This document shows, piece by piece, positions 24,401 to 34,826 of a stretch of DNA of 64,000 nt. The notes under the pieces were generated by a model. That model ran no database searches and was not told where the DNA came from. It saw only the letters and a program-made list of their open reading frames with translations. Origin of the DNA: Oopsacas minuta (taxonomy: Eukaryota; Porifera; Hexactinellida; Lyssacinosida; Leucopsacidae); NCBI GenBank assembly GCA_024704765.1, contig JAKMXF010000337.1, positions 124,001-188,000 on the forward strand. The letters are read 5' to 3'. The stretch's first letter is position 1, and every line of letters begins with the position of its first letter. Position numbers and translations under genes: made by a program.

Positions 24401-24800
24401 GTCAATCCAATAAAAAATTTGAGCAAAAAATGTGAGCATTAAGACAAAGGTCTAAAATTGTCAATTTTAAAATTAGAAATTTAAAGGTGAATAATGCATA
24501 ATTAGCCCATCTTATGCATATGAAAATTGATCCTTGAGCAACTTTCAAGAATCAAATACTTTCCAGTCTAAAACTTTTCGTAGCACGAACAGCTTCATCC
24601 ATTACAACTTGTAACATGATCACAAGAGAATAGTAAAATGATCAAATATCAATAATTAACATTAAAATGCATTTATAGAGCTAATGTTCGTGATTAGCGA
24701 AAATGTTCGGTTGTTTACGTGGTCACATGACCATTGTCAAAGGTAATCCAAAACATTTCAAATCAATCCTTGTACCACACCACCAGGCTAGCAAACGGGG
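21456..24800. other. 3.3 kb without a recognisable gene
   Basis: Positions 21460-22060 are less AT-rich and hold a 64-aa minus-strand frame (21542-21736) that I cannot assign. Positions 22710-22950 hold a degenerate tandem repeat, listed separately. 'caatagaa' motifs recur in 22380-22520. Nothing else stands out. Confidence 0.4.
22710..22950. repeat. Degenerate tandem repeat, about 60-65 bp period, 3-4 units
   Basis: Units are anchored by 'ggtgaccagt', 'ggtaacaactt', 'tgtgacaagttt' and 'ggtgacaattt'. Each is followed by a T-rich 'ctattcaaataacactct'-type stretch and a 'tatcattggattctgaca'-type stretch. Alignment by eye only. Confidence 0.5.
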
Positions 24801-25772
24801 CGCATTAAGGGTCGTCTGGGCGCTGGAGCAGTCCAAAATTTTATGGCCCCATGGATCTTACAACGAAAAGACGCCAAAGTTTTCAGAATCAAATTTGCCA
24901 ACAATATAGAAATCTTATATAAAACATACACAACAGAAACAACTCTTTACATAGGCTTTTTCCAGCTCATATTCTTTGCAAATTTTCTATCACATTGCTG
25001 AAATCAAGCTTGCGAACATCTCGTGCTGAATGTACACATGTGTAGCATGACCAGACGTTGTTGACCCATGTTCGATCACAATTGGTTCTTCATGCCCAAC
25101 TCGCTCTACACAACAAGTATCCAAACGGTCGAACTAGCTAAGAATCTACTGCATGAAGTCGATCAACCACTTCAATAAACCTACAGCAGTGTTCAATGCT
25201 CTTCTAGCCGTCTGCAGTTGAGATTCACTTCAAGCGCTAGATTGAGAAGGTGCGAATATCTTGTCCAACAAAGGCATGTTGGGAAGCATCGCAGCATCAG
25301 ATGGTTTTTTTGGCTGCAGCCACTTTGCGAATCGCAGGACCAGATGTGCTCTAATGCGCTGACATTCTCGTACTAGACCACGAGTTATATTGCAGATTAG
25401 TTGTATAGTATGTTTCAATATCAATCATATTTATTTTAATTGACCAAACATTGTAGTTTGAACAACACTTCAGGATAATATAGAATTTAACATCACATTT
25501 AACAACAAGATACTTTCAAACTCTAGATACAATAGTAGTATATAATTCACAGTCTGAATCAATTAAAAACCAATTAGATACCATTAAAAGCAAATAACAA
25601 CTATTCAATATTACTATAGAACTATTGGTAACAAATTTTGATCTAATGAAGTAGCCATCACCCTCTGAAAATTCTCATATTACTCCATTTGAGGTAATCA
25701 CCCTTGTTGGGACCCCTTGCCGGTATTGTTTAATCAACTATGTGCAACTTCTTATCTTACTGTAGCGGGTAC
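24801..25772 (+). repeat. About 970-bp dispersed repeat, copy 1
   Basis: Nearly identical to 57706-58646, from 'cgcattaagggtcgtctggg' to 'cttactgtagcggg'. It contains only short, unassignable ORFs. The second copy begins with CAGAGCCGCATTAAGG, which looks like a hAT-type terminus, so this may be a non-autonomous hAT derivative whose right end is not obvious. This copy has a segment of about 27 bp near 25355 that the other lacks. Confidence 0.8.
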
Positions 25773-26929
25773 TTTATATTCGGCTCATTGCGAATCCACA
25801 AGAGAGAAATTTCGACTATGCCTACGCGTGCCCGGGTGCTGTAACACCGATAGCCTCCTCCTTAATACGGCCCTATTAGCAGAGGCTATATATACACATA
25901 TTTGGCCTCGAAATAACCTAGATTTTACGGCATATCTAATCATCCTTAAATTATTGCTATTTGCAAATAATCTTCCAACTGATGATTTTTTAGCGTATAT
26001 TTTTGGATAAAGATTATCAAATATCCGTATAATGTGATTAAGACTTGGATCGCGGTAGTGACCTAGATTCTTATATAAGTTTATCATCGTATTCTCCAGT
26101 TAGAATAGTCAAATATCTACCCTGCGTGGACAAAAGTATTCATCCAATGCTAAACTTCCATACAAATAGTACGAATCTCGTATATTCTTGCTGGGCCATT
26201 ACATTACAACTATAAAATATATTGTATATCCCATGTCTAATTACGATTGTACATATTTGAATCCTCAGCATCTTGACTTCATGTTTAGATACCAAATGAA
26301 ATGGCGAAAATTTTCAACCCATGACACATTGACCCACTTTATACTATTTACTACCATTATGGTGATAGGTTTCACGAAGTGACACAGGGTCGAAAATTTT
26401 GAAACTTATTAGTGAGTATTTCATAGAAATCTTAGAAACTTTTTATCAAAATACCTAGATTGCGAATTTATACCAAATAGCCATTGAACAGTCCCTTTGA
26501 AAAACCGTTAAAGACAAGTTCAAACGTACTTTAAATAGTAGCAAATGGAATAATCTAAAACAAAACAACGTAGAAATCAAAATATTTTAAGCTCAGTGTT
26601 ATTTCTATTTAAGTGCATAACATCATTGTTGTGAACCCATTCGGTAGGGTCATATTGACCATATTAAGCTGAATTTCCTCATTATATTCTAATTCCAGAC
26701 TCCACACAAACCTAATCAGACAAGATATGACTGTGCTATCTTCATTAATGGTCCTATAAATACACATAAAGCATTCCATTGGATAGTAGCCACACTCGAA
26801 AATCGCCCCTAAAATTCATCACAGTGTATAAAGAATAATTATTATGTCATATAACCATATAATAGCATATTTAGTATTACCTATTAGTAGAATGATAATA
26901 AAACAAATTAGGTATGAACTAATAATAAA
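25773..26929. other. Non-coding, nothing recognised
   Basis: Overlapping ORFs on both strands at 25717-26087 have no family resemblance. I specifically looked here for the missing RMND5 C-terminal exon and did not find it. Confidence 0.35.
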
Positions 26930-27399
26930 TATTACTAATGTTTCATTGACATTAATATACAAATCGTGATAATTTTTCTCATTATTTCGAATAAAACATA
27001 GAGTATCTATAGACTCACCGTTAAGTTTTTACGAAGGTATGCAGCTAATAAAAACACTAGTTCAGCTTCTACTGATGTTGGTGGGACAATGTACATCATT
27101 TAGCATATGTTCTCTAACAAGATACCCCTTTTTAGCTGGGTGTTCTGCTCTGATAAGTTGTATTTCAAATTCGTTGACAACGATGATTTACAATGAGATA
27201 TTTCTAGAGGGTTTCTAAGAGAGGCATCAAGGGGTTATTTAAAGTTAATTTGCAATTGATAAATCTTCAGATTGGAAAACTTCGGAACTGTTTCATTGTA
27301 GCATCTCTGAGTTCAATTTCATCAGAGAGAATTTCTTTCCCATTTTCTTTCATCCTCGATAATCCACTGGTCAACATGTATTTGGTGACTTGGAAGTTA
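26930..27399 (-). pseudogene. BED-type hAT transposase relic, C-terminal dimerisation part
   Basis: The minus strand gives LTSGLSRMKENGKEILSDEI, then VREHMLNDVHC and VPPTSVEAELVF...LRKNLTVS and IDTLCFIRNN. This matches the hATC pattern 'PPTSVEAERxFSxAG...LTSRRSxLSxxTxDxLCFLR'. It supplies the C-terminus missing from the block ending at 29547. Confidence 0.65.
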
Positions 27400-29546
27400 G
27401 ACCTATTTTGGGTATATTATGTGCGTTGATTCGAAAAATGCCCTATCTTTTGATTTATTATCTCTTGTTTTTGAAATATAACCACGATTGACTTCAACTA
27501 ACGAACATTCTAATATACATACATATACGAATAAAAATAGTAAGAATTTTGCCATAAGTATAAACGTTATCATAAGGACAATATTGTTATCAGAACATCC
27601 CAGAAACAGTAGACACAATCCATCAAAGTCTAAAAAGCGTCTTTTCCGGGACACCCTTGAGTGAGATTTGCCTGGACAATCTCGCTGAAGGCTCCAGCAG
27701 TAATCTCCCATCATGTGAATATCTCACCTTCCTGGTACCTCTTCCATTACCCCGATGACTTGACGGAACCTTTTTCCTTGTTCTTCACATAGGTCACCAA
27801 GGTTTCGGGGAAGTGATCTAAATTGTGATGGAGATAATGAACCTTGATGCACATCTTATAGCCAAGATTATTGAATTTCGAGAACATGTTACCAACTAAT
27901 TCAGGGTAATTTTCTGCTTTATAATTGCCCAAAAAAATTGGTGTAATTAAAACAAATGCGACCAAGCACCAGATTCAGTGGCATTCATGGAATTAATAAA
28001 GCAAGTGTCTTCTATGAGCTTTCTGATCTTGGGGCCATCAAATTTTCCAGCTTTGAGCTTTCCGGTGCTAGGTTCAGAAAATGAACTACATAAATAATGG
28101 AAGCAGGAACCATCTTCATTCAAAGCCTTGACGAATTGTTTCATGAGGCCCAGTTATATATGCAGTGGTGGAAGAATGATCTTGTCCCTGTTTTTAATCA
28201 GAGGTTTGTTAATGATGTTCATTTCTCCCACTATCATATTCTTTCTCAAGGGCTACTCTTTCCTCGTCCAGTGATCATTTCTTGCTCAGCTATCCCAAAG
28301 ATAAAGGAAGCACAGGTATTTGTGTAGTCATTCTGCTGAACAAGGAGGAAATTAACCATCTTTAAGTCAACACAAATCGCCTATTAATGGACATGATATT
28401 TCAGTTTTTCTAAAACCAGTTTGATTGACTCATACTCCTCCTTCATACTGGTTGAGTGACCAATTGGAATAGAAGCATATTCGTTTCCATTATGAAGCAA
28501 AACACATTTCAAACTCCTAGTAGAACTGTTGATAAAAAGGCGCTATTCATTCGGCCTGTATTCAGGTCCCCATTTCTCCTAAAAGACCTCCAACATCATT
28601 GCACCAACTAAACTATTGTTGTTGGAAAGGTATGGGAGCAAAGACTTTTCTCTGTTACGATAATATGTAATCTTGGTTCCAGGATGAAGTAAATTTTTGT
28701 CATTCAGCCTAGATGCTAGCACCTCAGAAAATTCTTTCGATAGGTTGGGATCCCTAATCAGATCATTCAGCTCGAGTTGATCAAAACGTTGAGGGGGGGG
28801 CCATTGATGAAGCATCTTCAAAATCGCTATCACTCGAATAAAATTCTGCTTCATGAGGAATATCTGAATCATTTAGATGAGGGTCCGAAGCCGGAATGGG
28901 CACCTCTTCTCAGTGTTGAACAGGTCATCTCGCTTACTCCAAGTCAGGGTATGCCCAATTGCTCATATTCTAACAATTGATGCCCTTGATGTTGACAATA
29001 CAGAAGTAACAATAATCATAATGGTTTTTTGGCTCCCTCCAAACTATAGGTAAATCAAACTTTAGAGTTCGTCTCGTACAAGCTACCCATTGCTGCAGAT
29101 ACTCCGTACAAGTTATACATACTATGTACGAGGCCCATAGTTTATCTTGGTCTCCAAGTCTGACTCCAAAATAAGCAAGATATGCCTTCTTGACAAATTC
29201 AGAAATAGGATTCCGCTGTTCTCTCATAGTATAGCTACCACAAATATAGCAGAATACATCTGGGTTATTCAAACAACTTCTTCGTGACGAAGCTATGAAA
29301 TACAATAATAACTACTTAGTATTTGAAACGGAAATCAATAATAAATTTCAAGAATTGAGTCAGGCACAAAATTGTTATGATTTACTAAAGAACATGAAAT
29401 AGTTCTGACAAAATCCAAAATTGAGTCCCACAATAAAGGCGAATCAGAATTCAAGGAAATATAATCTATATAAAAACTAGAGCTGATGAAGCAAAAACCG
29501 GTGGTAGTTTTGAAATCAGCAAGCCAAGTATACTCTAAAATAGGTC
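27400..29546 (-). mobile_element. Family B element, copy 2, about 2.15 kb with short TIR-like ends
   Basis: The left end reads GACCTATTTTGGGTATATTA. The right end, read inward, reads GACCTATTTTAGAGTATACT. The ends bracket the family B coding relic, and the sequence outside both ends belongs to one hAT transposase. No matching target duplication was seen, so the exact limits are uncertain. Confidence 0.6.
27403..29305 (-). pseudogene. Family B transposon protein, copy 2
   Basis: From 29305: N-terminal finger DVFCYICGSYTMREQRN, then YFGVRLGDQDKLWASY with C-x-x-C (CITCTEYLQQW) and PIVWREPKNHYDYCYFC (to about 29000). Next are LNDLIRDPNLSKEFSEVL (28760), YRNREKSLLPYL, LMKQFVKALNEDGSCFHYLC (28150-28095) and LKAGKFDGPKIRKLIEDTCF. 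It continues with KVHYLHHNLDHFPETL (27845-27790) and MMGDYCWSLQRDCPG...SRKRRF (27710-27625). Block order matches copy 1. Frameshifts occur near 28980, 28580, 28095, 27950 and 27740. Function unknown; presumed transposase because it is multicopy and bounded by TIR-like ends. Confidence 0.7.
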
Positions 29547-30960
29547 AAAATTCTGAGGCACCAAAAATATTTTGATTTATATTGGGCTGTGTAATATTTC
29601 ACAACAAAATTCATTGACTAATGACTTTTCTCTAGTTGGGCTCGAGGTTGATGTAAATATTGAAGTTTCAGAGATGTATCCATATAGCGTTCTTGAATAA
29701 TACGCTGATCAATTGCTTCTCAGATACAAGGTTTAAAATATGAAGGTAATTCCTTGAGTTCACACTAACAAAAATTTTATCGTTGCTTCTGTTGTTATGA
29801 AATTAGCATCTAAGTCTACATAGGGCCTTTATAGCTATCTTCATTGGAGTTAGAGCTTCTGTAATAGATTCTATTTGGAAGAATTCTAGATGTCTAAGGT
29901 GTATATGGACCCAAAGGTCTAACAAAGCCTTTTGAAATGGTAACTCAATCTTAATCACTCTCTCAACCATTTCAGCGAACTCCACCGGATTTTGTAATCG
30001 AGGATTAAATTTAAACCATTAGGATAATTCTCTATACCATATTATTGGAATTTTTCCGTTTTTGAGAGATGGAGCTTCATAAGTTCGATTTGACGAACTC
30101 TGCGTGCTAAATCATTTTCTAGATATGTTGTATTTAGGACAGTTAATCCACTATCATCTTCGCCATCAGAGCCGATTTAATCTTCATCGGTCCCACTTTT
30201 ATCTTGCAACTCACTGGTGCTTGTAGACTGACAACGATTAAATATGTCATGTATAACAAGTTTAAGTCCGTGAGCGTAACACAACTGTTGGAATGGGATG
30301 ATTAACGACCTAGTTTTTCATCATAAAACAACCATCGGTTGTGATTGCAACTATATTAGTTTTGAAATTTATACCTTATTCCCTCAGCATCTCAGAGATT
30401 AAACTTGATCATACTTCGGTTGAAAACTTCCCCGAAATCTAAATGACACAAGATTCCAGAAAGAACTTTTGCCAAGGATTTTAGAAAAATGTATCATCTA
30501 CATTGCAATGAGGCCCCACCCGTCCAAGTTTAGACAAAGTTTTCCAATTGATTTGTGATATGCTAAACTTCTGAAACCTTTTCAAGTAATGTCTCCTGTA
30601 GCTTTCATATTACAGTTGCAGATTTCCGGAGAGAGTGGCCAAGAGCAGTGAGAGATTTTCGTAAATCTTGTGATGTAATATAAATTGTTGAAGAAATGCC
30701 ATCACAGGTAGTCATTCTAGCAAGTACTACGAGAAGACTTGAATCAGTCATAAAAATTCCAATTTTTGAGAGCACTAACTATATTTGTAGTGTTCAGAGA
30801 TCCCCCTCTCCAATTTTACCTTTTATTAGATCATTATCGTGAGGTGGCTTTAGGTGACAGTGTAAACCTTTTGTGGATCCTTCATCACATTTTTTAACCT
30901 TGGTATATAATTGACATTGTGCGAATTTAACACATTTAGGCCTTTATAATGTTTCAAATT
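29547..30960 (-). pseudogene. BED-type hAT transposase relic, N-terminal and catalytic part
   Basis: Near 30950 the frame gives CVKFAQCQLYTKVKKCDEGS and then GLHCHLKPPH, a BED-type zinc finger. Near 30380-30250 it gives FKTNIVAITTDGCFMMK and QLCYAHGLKLVIHDIF, the hAT second aspartate and following C-x2-H region. Near 29990-29800 it gives VEFAEMVERVIKIELPFQ...ITEALTPMKIAIKALCR, the typical 'EALKPIEIATKKLC' segment of ZBED-like hATs. Near 29720 it reads EAIDQRIIQERYMDTSLKLQ. Frames shift repeatedly. Confidence 0.7.
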
Positions 30961-30999
30961 TCAGCAAGAAAATATTTCTCCCTCCCATATTGATAAATG

Positions 31000-31343
31000 A
31001 TTGTAAACTATGATTCCGATAAATTTTCAATGGATTTAAATAGCCGTATAGTTATATCATGAGTATGTTGCAAGGTTCTCCCGTTTGTGAATTTGTTATA
31101 GTTGTATTGGCAAACTAAAGCTCTATGATTGAAGAAAACATCATTGATAATTAGCAGAAACAAAGGTGTAATTGTCTAATCAATCAATTCAAAAAATAAT
31201 TATTGATAACCATATAATTAACATATACCTTAAAATAGTTCAAAAATAGGGTCATACATCATGCAATAAGATACCGTTTGAGTTATCTCATTGCTTTGTT
31301 AATATCAGGATGAAATAAATCCTGGGATTCAAAAATCTAATAC
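31000..31343. other. Intronic or non-coding stretch after RMND5 exon 3
   Basis: Contains stops in all minus-strand frames and nothing resembling the next RMND5 segment. The BED-hAT relic begins right after. Confidence 0.4.
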
Positions 31344-31698
31344 CTGGAAAATGAATCGGGATCCCGAGATTGGGACGCCTAGTTATGTCATTATAGTCGA
31401 TTATAGCAGAGTCAAGCAATAAAATATGATGTTGAAATTTCTTCACAATGAAAGCTTTTGGATAGACTAAAATAAGTGAACCTATCTCCATCCTAGACTG
31501 CTCAATCCATATATAACGAAGTAATGACTTAAGCAAACACGAGGCATTAATTGCCGAAGAAAAGCTGAGCGTTCTAGCAAGTGAGCGACGCTTGTATATG
31601 CACGGAATTAGTAAGGGTAGTATCATTGTTCTAGTAATATTTAAAATATCAATAAATAATGGTTGTGATGGAGATTTATGAGCAAGGGAGCAGAAATT
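31344..31698 (-). other. RMND5: RMND5-like coding exon 3 (CTLH region)
   Basis: Opens after a pyrimidine-rich acceptor ending ttgtgag and ends at ccag|gtatta. Residue pattern matches RMND5 through PLFIDILN, KRRSLART and LLLDSAIIDYND. Exact acceptor uncertain. Confidence 0.55.
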
Positions 31699-32830
31699 CT
31701 CACAACATAAAGATCAAGGAAGGCCTTAAGTGTCAATGGGGAGGTGATTTATAAAAGTAGTATTAGATGTATTTGGCTGTAACGAAGCTAGGGGCACAAG
31801 CGAATTGGGCTTGGTGCCAAGGAATAGGATTGTTAATGGTTATATACATTGTAAAAAAGCTCAGGATTCAACAAAAATGAAAATACAAATATGTAGAGCT
31901 CTACCTGTTCCTTCTCGGGGAAAACACCTGTTTCAAATGACATAAATTGTAAAGAGTCTTTGAATCCATGTCTCAAAAGATAATGCTGGATAGCTTCAGA
32001 GAGAGAAATAAACTTAGCATTGGTTTGCAGAAATCCCAGTGATAAGAGGTCAGATACATCCTGCACGAAATGTTTCTCTACAACCTTTCCAATCTTACTC
32101 ACGCTAGGATGGATATTCCTGTGTTCAGAAGAAATAACTGTCGTGGATTCTTTAACCTATATAGTGATAATGATAACCCACACTCGTTATATATTTGTCC
32201 AAAAACAATCAATAATAATTTGGAACAAGGAAGCTTTTCATTCTGGCGTTGTACGGAACGCAAACTCTTCGTATCCGCGGTAGTACCCTTCAGTGTGCTT
32301 TTGGATTCTCAATTAATTACTATTGGATATGTATATGTACATACATCTCAAATAGACTTGTGTGATTTCCTCAAATTATTCCTGACAGTGCAGTACTTGT
32401 AAAGTAAGTATGATAGTAATATCAAATTAAAACCAGTAGTTGTTGGTACCATATATTAATAAGCACAAAACGAAAATGCACAATTTGCTTAAACTTTTGA
32501 ATAATAGTAAAAAAGGTTGTGAAATTTGGATATCAATACATCAGTAATGTCATTTTCAGTACTAAGACAAAATTCTTTGAGCTTATCTTGTAAAAATGTT
32601 TCAGGAGATATAGGGCAGAAAATTCCTAATACAAATTCTAGGAATGTATATTAGAAATGTGCTGAAACTAGAATTAACCAATTGTTGGAAACAATGTTAG
32701 AAGAAATTCCTTCAAATAGCTGAGCTATAGTATATATATATAGAGATCTTTGTAAAACAAAAACCCATACCCTCATTCAAACAAGGTGCCTTTGATTAAT
32801 CTGAAAACATGACTTCATCTATGATATAAA

Positions 32831-32913
<83 letters not shown>

Positions 32914-33602
32914 TAATGTAGTATAGTTGAGCTACATATAAGTTCTCTATTCTTCTTCTTAAAGTTTTCCAAATTTCCTTCACAAAAATAGTAATTCTAA
33001 GTTGGTATCAACAAAATTTATTAAGTCAAATTGTTAGAAATCACATTAGAATTCCCAGAAATTCTAACAAAATTTGTTTGTTTCTACATTTAATCAGACA
33101 TGATAACCGAACTAAGCAAAATGCTTGTTTGCAGTTAAGTACTGAGTTTAACTTAGGACATATTTGTTAATAAGATACAGTATTCTTTCACTCTGGAGTC
33201 TGGAGGGTATCTGAATGTAGTAACTAATATTCAAGACAAAAATATTACATGCTGATTACACTAATCCAAAATATGACTAATGCATAAAATGAATTGGTCA
33301 AAACGAGGTAGCAAAATTTTAGTGTTCCTTTTCACTACTAACGTAAAACTTCAGCCGTGATCGGTTATAGAGTAGACCCTTGCTAATCCGAACAGGGGTG
33401 TTCCGATTCATGGAATATCAGTTCTGATTAGCGAATTTGTTTGGATTAGTGAAGTAATACATTTATATGGGGAATTATAAACATCATGCAACTGAAAATT
33501 ATAGGAATATACTATATAAGTAATATGTATTGCCAATCAGATTATGGCACTGTAAGATATAATAAAAACCTCACTAATCCGAACGAAACATTATTACTAT
33601 AG

Positions 33603-33694
<92 letters not shown>

Positions 33695-34496
33695 TTATGT
33701 ACTATGTACATATTAAAATTTCAAATTCAGATTGAAAATTATTATTTTTAGATCAAAAATTCTTGATTTTCTACTGTTCGGATTAGCGAGGGTTCGGATT
33801 AGCGAGGTTCAGATTAGCGAAGATCCACTGTAGTGGAATAATTTGGATATTGTGGTGTCGACGGAATGATTATGGGCTCTTCAGACAGCATTTTGAGGTA
33901 GTTGCACAGCAAAGAGTTATTAAGTAACCCAGCTACAATAACAGCATGCTGTTAACGACAACTTACTGTTAACGGCATTGTTACCGCAATGGTAATACTA
34001 TCCTTGGCCAGATTGTGTAAAATAAATTGGCACTGTTCATAGTCAATAAATCTATACATTTCGTCATATTTATAATACGCAATAATTTTTCAGAATGTAG
34101 AAATGAGTCATTTGATTTTTGATTGATATTCGTGTGAATCAAAATCGTTAGATGATGATTTTACAATCATACAAAATTTAATGCATTGACTTTGAATGAT
34201 ATTCACTTGAATTTGTCACAAATATTGTGATTTAAAATGAAAATGAAAGATTTATGTCAAGACATGGCCAGGGAAATATCATTATACAATATAATACAAA
34301 AACAAACCAGTAATTGGAGCGATGAAAATGAATCGATATGATCAGAAATACCATTTCCATAAACAAATAAATTCGATTGGATTTGAGTTAGGGAGGAAGT
34401 CATGAGGTTGAAATTTCTCTTCAACAAGTTGAGAAAGGCAGTATAGTTTTTCTGAATTTTGTCCATTTCACGAATATGATTCTGATAAGAATCCAT
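31344..34496 (-). CDS. RMND5: RMND5/GID2-like E3 ubiquitin-ligase subunit, first three coding exons
   Basis: Exon 1 (34496-34308) starts MDSYQNHIREMDKIQ and corresponds to the coiled N-terminus. Exon 2 (32156-31905) encodes SSEHRNIHPSVSKIGKVVEK, close to the vertebrate RMND5 block 'HREIHTSVSRIGKAIDRNF', and then a LisH motif SLSEAIQHYLLRHGFKDSLQ. Exon 3 (31698-31344) covers part of the CTLH region: FIDILNITRTMIL, MEIGSLILVY and HILLLDSAIIDYNDITRR. Junctions are CTG|GTTTGT, ATATAG|GTT, CAG|GTAGAG, TGTGAG|AAT and CAG|GTATTA; phases agree between exons 1-2 and 2-3. RMND5 pairs with MAEA in the GID/CTLH ubiquitin ligase. About 265 of the usual roughly 390 residues are covered; the RING end was not found. 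It could be a long-intron gene or a truncated one. Confidence 0.65.
31905..32156 (-). other. RMND5: RMND5-like coding exon 2 (LisH motif)
   Basis: 84 codons, phase 0 at both ends, between acceptor tcactatatag and donor caggtagag. It carries the HRNIHPSVSKIGK signature and the LisH helix pair. This is the best-supported exon of the gene. Confidence 0.75.
32833..32911. repeat. (CA)n microsatellite, 79 bp, uninterrupted
   Basis: About 39 perfect CA units in the first intron of the RMND5-like gene. Confidence 0.98.
33370..33830. mobile_element. pogo/Tigger-like MITE, 461 bp, TA-flanked
   Basis: The right end, read inward, is CAGTGGATCTTCGCTAATC and the left end is GAGTAGACCCTTGCTAATCC. Both are followed inward by 'gaac'-type repeats of GCTAATCCGAAC, and TA lies outside each end. 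There is no ORF. Extra copies of the 'ggattagcgagg' motif are stacked at the right. An internal (TAC)n array adds to its length. Confidence 0.75.
33603..33692. repeat. (TAC)30 trinucleotide microsatellite
   Basis: 90 bp of uninterrupted TAC units inside the pogo-like MITE, itself in intron 1 of the RMND5-like gene. Confidence 0.98.
34308..34496 (-). other. RMND5: RMND5-like coding exon 1
   Basis: 63 codons from ATG at 34496, ending ...FSSLQLL at donor ctg|gtttgt, phase 0. The N-terminal 50 residues are similar in pattern to RMND5A. Confidence 0.6.
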
Positions 34497-34826
34497 TGAA
34501 GTAATAGGAAACTAAAATAAGTCAAAAAATGATGTGCACAGTAGAAGAATCGGTACAATTATAGGATATTATACACCAAACTTTTGCAAGATGGTCAGAA
34601 TCGCTATATGAGCAGTTATAGAGCATGTTAAGAGATGAAGATTGAGCTAGAGATTTCTAAAATCGGTCAAGAAACAACAAAGTTACAGCAATTATATGAT
34701 ATGTTGGAGACGATGATAACAAAGCAAAATTTTAACATGAGATTTCGAAAAAATGGGCAAACATAAGTGTTTGTACACATTCATAAAAAATTGGTATATT
34801 TTGCTAAGTAAACATGACCATGGAAT

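Larger units (their letters stand above)
26930..30960 (-). mobile_element. BED-finger hAT element, split by a nested family B element
   Basis: Transposase parts read leftwards from about 30950 to 29547 and resume from 27399 to about 26930. The 2.1 kb between them is a family B element in the same orientation. The two halves make a sensible order: BED finger, catalytic region, linker, then hATC dimerisation block. No hAT terminal repeats were identified. Confidence 0.65.
32157..34307 (-). other. RMND5-like intron 1, 2.15 kb, repeat-laden
   Basis: Holds the (CA)n array, a pogo-like MITE and its (TAC)n array, listed separately. No other coding signal was seen on either strand. Confidence 0.55.

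Noticed and set aside
25717-26087. Overlapping frames on both strands after the direct repeat, considered as a missing RMND5 exon
   Set aside because: No CTLH or RING cysteine pattern in any frame.
31288-31343. Extension of RMND5 exon 3 past CAG|GTATTA to the frame's stop
   Set aside because: The donor fits and the residues beyond it lose resemblance to RMND5.
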